DNA of 64,000 nucleotides from Endocalyx cinctus (taxonomy: Eukaryota > Ascomycota > Sordariomycetes > Amphisphaeriales > Apiosporaceae): the NCBI GenBank assembly GCA_001600455.1, contig BCKC01000008.1, positions 1,647,345 through 1,711,344 on the forward strand, written 5' to 3'. The notes beneath the pieces are model-generated. The model was not told the origin of the DNA. It searched no databases and saw only the letters and a list, made by a program, of their open reading frames with translations. How positions within the stretch are numbered: position 1 is the first letter of the stretch; each line of letters starts with the position of its first letter. The position numbers and the translations under genes were made by a program. Positions 59,230 through 64,000 of the stretch are shown piece by piece.

Positions 59230-59247
59230 CCCCCCCCCCCCCCCCCC
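59230..59247 (+). repeat. Run of 18 consecutive C
   Basis: A homopolymer tract directly upstream of the HET gene, preceding about 170 nt of very AT-rich sequence. Such tracts are length-unstable, and the count may carry sequencing error. Confidence 0.9.
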
Positions 59248-59419
59248 ACTCCTTGCAACTTGATTTTATTTAATTATATATGTGAAAAAGCATATGTTCA
59301 AATTTTAACTTAACATAATAAGATAAAATTATCAAAAAAAAAAAATTAAATAAAATAATTTACTATCCAAATATTATATAAATGCCTTTATTATTTTTAT
59401 TCTGATATTTTACGGCTTT

Positions 59420-60420
59420 TTAAAAGCGCAGTCGTAAGGCGCGCCCAGAGCGGGAGCAACGTACACATAACGCGCTGCTCCTCCCCCAGGAAAAGGAGGA
59501 AGGATTCCTCGCCCTAATCAACGAGGAGAATCGAAGGGACCGAGTCATAGAAATTGAAAGCGACGAGAGCGATGGCTACGCCACGCCAACGCAGATCTAA
59601 AGTCAAGGCGGAACGAGGTCACGAAGCCACAGTACGTCCATCAAAGAGGACCGGAAGCATTTATTCATTAACTATGCGCCGGCGAGGCGCGGGCGCGACG
59701 GCCAACCAGAAGAAACGATATCCGACCAGGGCCGGGGCAGGAAGAGGGGGATGGCGGTGTGGGGGCGAGCCACTGGAGCTGCGGCAGCGAGCCGCAAGCG
59801 CCTCCGGGTCGCAATTCCCGGGGCTACTCCCCGCCACCTGGTCCCTCTTCCTCCCCTCCCTTCTCCACCTTCTCCCCGAGCTTCTCGAGCTTCTCCTTCA
59901 CCCCCTCCTAAATATGCGTCCGTGTTGGGAGATGTCGTAATAAGTTCGTCTAATATATTACACATAGTAGTAAGCTGCGCAGTCGTGTCGAGAGCGCTCT
60001 TTTGGAGCGCGGCGGACGCGTCGGCAAAATTTTCACCTCTCCCCATTCCTTCGGCACCCGCCTGGTGCAAACGTGTCAGCGCATGTCGGAATCCTCTCGC
60101 CACACCTTTGATCTCGCTTATCTTCAACGTTACGTATTCGCAGTTTAATTCCTGCGGTTCCGCTACGTTGTTATTGTTAGTATTGTGAGCGCTTTAACCG
60201 TGGTTAGGATGGTGTCGACTCTGTTCGAGACCGCCATTTCCCCTATTGTCAGCCGCTAGCAGCTGGTAGCAGCTGCGCTGCTACCCCGCACATGTATATA
60301 ATACTTGACAGATGTGTGCTTCGCACACACCATCAATAAATCAACTTACAACACTCACACCTATCCACTGCTATTAGCTTAATATTAACGTCGCGCGCTA
60401 TTAGCGGCAGCGATGCGAGT
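59420..60420. mobile_element. Probable degraded mobile-element remnant
   Basis: A GC-rich block set between AT-rich flanks (about 59260-59420 and 60530-60620). On the minus strand a gag-like helical text runs from about 60220 to 59870 (EPQELNCEYVTLKISEIKGV, QKSALDTTAQLTTMCNILDE), with a stop near its start and frame decay in a low-complexity Glu/Gly tract. On the plus strand 59490-59590 reads as a charged segment (EEGFLALINEENRRDRVIEI, ESDESDG) ending in a stop. Two hairpins follow (60265-60285 and 60313-60329), then CAATAAATCAAC, resembling an LTR end. No reverse transcriptase, integrase or transposase motif remains, so the class is undetermined. Confidence 0.35.
60265..60329. repeat. Two adjacent perfect hairpins
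   Basis: Hairpin 1: GGTAGCAGC (60265-60273), 3-nt loop, GCTGCTACC (60277-60285). Hairpin 2: TGTGTGC (60313-60319), loop TTC, GCACACA (60323-60329). They lie at the right end of the suspected mobile-element remnant. Confidence 0.75.
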
Positions 60421-61790
60421 ACCTAGATAAGTACTTTTGATGCTTAGGAATTCGATTCTGATGTTTTTAAGGCCGTACGAGCCTCCGTTCAAAAGTTATG
60501 GCTGATTTTCGGAATCAGTAAAAAAGTTTTTATTATCTCCATATAAATTTTCACCAAATATTTATAATATATTATTTCGGAATAATATATCTCCAGTATT
60601 TAATCTAACAGATTTACCCACCACAATACTATTATTAAATTGCCAAGACTCCACAAGTTCAGCTTAAGCGCCACCACGGTCCCTTGAAAAATAATAACAT
60701 AAAGACGCTACACATGTATTCTATACATATATTGAATTCGCCCATTTTCTGAAAATCAGATTGCAACTAATGTTATCAGTACCTGACTCTGGAAGTAGAT
60801 TAAATACGGAATTTTAGCTTATACTACTCTACTTGATACATATTTTTAATATTTAATTATCGGGTTAGCAAGCTAGCAGCCTCCAGGAGGTCCACCCGTG
60901 GTCTGGTCCCCGAGCACTTTGTTAATTGTCACGTGAACCTGTCAACTTCATAAACTTCACAATACTAATACTGCCCTATCACGATTCGAGATCATAGGTT
61001 GTGGTTTCAAGAAGGTAAAATTGATTAAAGTACCAATTATATCTTCCTTCACAGTTATACAAAGATTATTTTGGTGGTATCCTAAAGTGCTCATTTTCGG
61101 ATAGTCATTGTCTATCGATTGCTAACTTACTAGATAAACCTTCTCGGTCGTAGTAGTCATACCTAAAATTCCATAAATATCACATACATTCATGTATTCA
61201 TTTCTTGATTCACTTCTTCTCTCTTCTCATAGCCAGGCAATTAATTCATACAATCGTAACCTTCTCCCAAGGTATGCTACTAAATCGTTAATCGTCATTG
61301 TTAATTAAATTTATTCTTCTTTTCGCTCCTTCATGTGTTGATCAGTTAAATTTACTGGGTTAGTTTCTTTTTCGTTATTATCATGGAAGCGATTATGGAG
61401 ATAAAAGAAAAGTGGGGGGAGGGGAGGAAGGGCAAAACAAGGAAATTGTGGTCGGTCAACATTCAGTAAATAATCTTGTCTCCAAAATGTCATGATATGC
61501 AGTCGGTAAAACATGTGCCAGAACAGATGAAGTGAGTACGGCCACAGCATCTTACTCTGGTGTATGTACCTACCATAATCAAGTCATCAAAAGAACAGAG
61601 GGTCGTGGTTTAGTTCTCTTTAAACCAAGATTTTCCCCTTCAAGCAATCTATGTTTATGACGAAAGAGTCTGCGGAACTCTTCAAAATCGTCTCCGTGGT
61701 GGAGATGGGTGCCGCGGACTATTAGGCCATGACGGACCACCAGTTTTACGGAGGTCAACGAACAATCTGCCCTGGAGATAGTTGTAGGAC
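60421..61790. other. Intergenic, AT-rich, right of the mobile-element remnant
   Basis: About 1.4 kb. The left part is very AT-rich (TTATAATATATTATTTCGG near 60561-60579). A 79-codon minus-strand frame (61311-61550) has no recognisable domain. No gene is supported. Confidence 0.4.
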
Positions 61791-62981
61791 TTACAATTGG
61801 AGAGGCTCTTCAGGCATCGTATTATATACGCTACCAGCGCAAGGATCTGGACCATAAAGTACCGATACCTTCTTCCACTCGTCCCACGTCTGCATTGTTT
61901 TTATACCGCCAACGTCTCTTTCTTTTCGGAGTTCTTCGTACGCTTTCTTGGCCTGGCCTCGATAGCTGCCAAACCGCCACTCCTGGCGGGTTCGCTCCCC
62001 GGGGACAAGCACCCTGACGCATTCTAATTCGTAGCGGATCCCCTTGCTGCGGAAGAAGGAGTGCAGGAAGGCCTCGTTGACGATCGTATTGGGCCCTTCG
62101 ATGTGCAGCACGCGGCTCTCGCGTCCCGGGGCCGTCTGCGGCACGCGGATCCGGTTGGTCCGCGCCGTGGGTAAGAAGTTGCCCACGATGAACCGGCCGG
62201 CCTCGATCTGGCGCATGAGGAGGTAGCGCGCTTCGAGGTCGAAGAAGACGAGCTTGCTGGCGCAGGTCAGGATCTTCTTCTCCGGCAGGGGCGGGTTGAT
62301 GACGCAGGCGAAGACCTTGCCGCAGTTGCGCACCGCCGACAGGAGCATCTTGTGGTCGCAGTGCGGGGGCAGGTTCTCGATCCAGAGGGAGCAGTTGAGC
62401 TCGTCGGGGATGGGCGCGCTCTGGTTCGCCGGTATGTTGGGGTTGCCGCGATAGTTGTCCGAATTAGGGGGGCCAATTCGAACCGTCCGGCGCAAAACCT
62501 GATCCTGACCATGACGAGCAGTCGGCATAACATAAGTATTGCTCGGCGGTGGGTGTGCAATATTGAAATCGTTTACGGGAAATTCTGGCCGCGGTGTCAT
62601 CAGAGGATGAGGAGTGTTCAGGAAATTATTATGAAGATGTTGGTTCGAGGGTATCTCAGGTTGGTGGTTCATAGGGTAAGGTACCGGACTTTGAGGAGGT
62701 GCTACCCATGGTCTAAAGACAGGCCCGCGTTGGGCTCGAGCTGGATGGACCATTGGCTGAACAATGTTTAATGGAAAATCTGGGGGGGTTCTGTAATTTT
62801 CGCGAGTGGAGCTTGGAGTGAAGGAGCGAAGGTCAGATTGGTTGAAGGCGCGTGCTCCGATCATAACAATATCAGAATCGCCGGTTGAGTCGCCGTTTGT
62901 GTTTGTTTTAGCAGTAGGTCGGATCCTTGGCATAAATTCGTATGATTCTGTATTAAAGAAATTAGGGAATTGTAGATTCAT
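61791..62981 (-). CDS. RRM-like RNA-binding protein
   Basis: A single-exon frame of 396 residues starting at 62981 (MNLQFPNFFNTESYEFMPRI). The N-terminal half is a proline/asparagine-rich disordered region (PVPYPMNHQPEIPSNQHLHN). The C-terminal half has an RRM-like fold: LWIENLPPHCDHKMLLSAVR is the RNP2-like strand plus helix, then GKVFACVINPP and CASKLVFFDLEARYLLMRQI. A second structured segment follows (RVLHIEGPNTIVNEAFLHSF, then IRYELECVRVLVPGERTRQE). This layout is seen in uncharacterised fungal RNA-binding proteins. Target RNA and role are unknown. The GC-rich second half contrasts with the AT-rich surroundings. Confidence 0.75.
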   Translation of the reverse strand: MNLQFPNFFNTESYEFMPRIRPTAKTNTNGDSTGDSDIVMIGARAFNQSDLRSFTPSSTRENYRTPPDFPLNIVQPMVHPARAQRGPVFRPWVAPPQSPVPYPMNHQPEIPSNQHLHNNFLNTPHPLMTPRPEFPVNDFNIAHPPPSNTYVMPTARHGQDQVLRRTVRIGPPNSDNYRGNPNIPANQSAPIPDELNCSLWIENLPPHCDHKMLLSAVRNCGKVFACVINPPLPEKKILTCASKLVFFDLEARYLLMRQIEAGRFIVGNFLPTARTNRIRVPQTAPGRESRVLHIEGPNTIVNEAFLHSFFRSKGIRYELECVRVLVPGERTRQEWRFGSYRGQAKKAYEELRKERDVGGIKTMQTWDEWKKVSVLYGPDPCAGSVYNTMPEEPLQL

Positions 62982-64000
62982 CTTGCAGTCTCTACATATA
63001 GCTTACATCCAGGATAAAATACTAGATGGTAGAATAGTCAATATGTGAAAAAGGGTTGTACGATAACTTGTATTATGTGATTTAGATGTAGATTAATTGT
63101 GTACCAATGAACGAATTGACCGGGAATAGCTATGGGAAGAGTAGATAAGCAAGAAAGATAACAGAAGTTGCACAGAAAAGGGAAGATTTTTATTTGATAT
63201 AGACGGATTTAATAGAAGTCAAGTATGTTAAATATTGGCAGCCTATTAAGTAAATAAGATGGTATTGGTAGCAGAGGCAGCACCCAAGCATTAAAGCCTA
63301 ATAGTTATTAATCAGTGATCATTCATGTATTCCAGGCATCAATAAATAACTAATAAAACAGGAACAGGTCCTCACTTGTCCTCTTTCTGATTACCAGAAA
63401 AGTGACTGGTAGTCAAAGTATCAGACGCGCTCGTCACCTACTGCATAAATATTAATAGGTATAATTATTACTTGACGTACGTCATCTTTTGGCTACGGAA
63501 GTGCCTCGTGGGGGGCACGGTTCTTTCAAATATCCATGGATACTGTTAGACGGTTTTCAAAGTTACAAGGTAATATTAGCTTATTTATATCGCTGCCTTT
63601 TGAGTTGGTCTCAGGTATTAATAACGATTGTTCTGAATTCTATCCAGAATTATCGTCCATTTTCTACTTTGGATCACACCTGAGTCAAATGCCTGTATGA
63701 ATAATTAATTGATTGTCATTTTTATGTTCCAATGTGAGATTATTTATTCATCAATACCCTGAGATATAACCACGCAAGAATCCTACAGTATCTATTGATT
63801 TCTAGGCGCTGTATTTCGTAGAAGCGTAATTTCCTGATGGAAGTAATGAAACATGATTGAATTGAGGATCGGAGATGCTGTACTGCATTACATATCACAC
63901 CTATTCGGATGAAGAATGCGAAAATAGAAATTTGAAATACCTACTCTGCCTGTTTACGCTTGTATTCACGTTACATTAGAAAGTTTGGTCCTTGGGGTAT
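62982..64000. other. Intergenic to right edge
   Basis: About 1 kb of AT-rich sequence upstream of the RRM-like gene, running to the end of the window. A 64-codon plus-strand frame (63489-63683) has no recognisable motif. No gene is supported. Confidence 0.4.

Noticed and set aside
59554..59940. A functional 128-residue plus-strand protein
   Set aside because: It is Arg/Ala/Gly-rich low complexity in a shifting frame, with better protein-like text on the opposite strand; treated as part of the mobile-element remnant.
1..64000. tRNA, rRNA or CRISPR loci
   Set aside because: No cloverleaf with a GTTCRA loop, no rRNA core and no regularly spaced repeats were recognised by eye; tRNAscan-SE or Infernal would settle it.

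Overview
This window is nuclear DNA of a filamentous ascomycete (Pezizomycotina). The evidence is the many short GT-AG introns (about 55 to 230 nt), the fungal type multimodular nonribosomal peptide synthetase (NRPS), fungal HET and NACHT proteins, a 2EXR protein, and single-copy eukaryotic housekeeping genes (RPN5, POP7, ATP18, a Rogdi/RAV2-like gene). The sequence does not let me name the class or genus.

Region 1 (1 to about 27400) is a secondary metabolite cluster cut by the left edge. A minus-strand acyl-CoA/acyl-AMP ligase (N-terminal half only) is divergent from a giant plus-strand NRPS (2440-24620, predicted 7317 residues, one 227-nt intron), followed by a P450. The NRPS reads T0-E0*-C1-A1-T1-E1*-C2-A2-T2-C3-A3-T3-E2-C4-A4-T4-C5-A5-T5-CT, where * marks epimerase-like domains whose active-site His pair is lost. 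An orphan carrier protein at the N terminus, the neighbouring ligase and a terminal CT domain together suggest an acylated, probably cyclised pentapeptide with one D residue, at position 3. The P450 is a candidate tailoring oxidase.

Region 2 (27746 to about 36141) holds a secreted intradiol dioxygenase, a 2EXR protein whose frame is broken or spliced, a secreted GMC (cellobiose dehydrogenase flavodomain-like) oxidoreductase and a fructosyl-amine-oxidase-like flavoenzyme, all on the minus strand. Whether any of them belong to the NRPS cluster cannot be told from sequence.

Region 3 (36485 to 44516) holds a NACHT NTPase with a doubtful N-terminal junction, then a divergent PhoD-type phosphatase/phosphodiesterase and MFS phosphate or glycerophosphodiester transporter. 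These two share a 1 kb promoter with three CACGTG hexamers, as expected of a phosphate-starvation unit.

Region 4 (46033 to 56222) is conserved core genome: POP7, a Rogdi/RAV2-like gene, a NIPSNAP protein, ATP18, an FSH-type serine hydrolase and RPN5. Region 5 (56792 to 64000) has a HET-domain gene, a likely degraded mobile element flanked by AT-rich DNA, and an RRM-like RNA-binding protein. No tRNA, rRNA or CRISPR was found.
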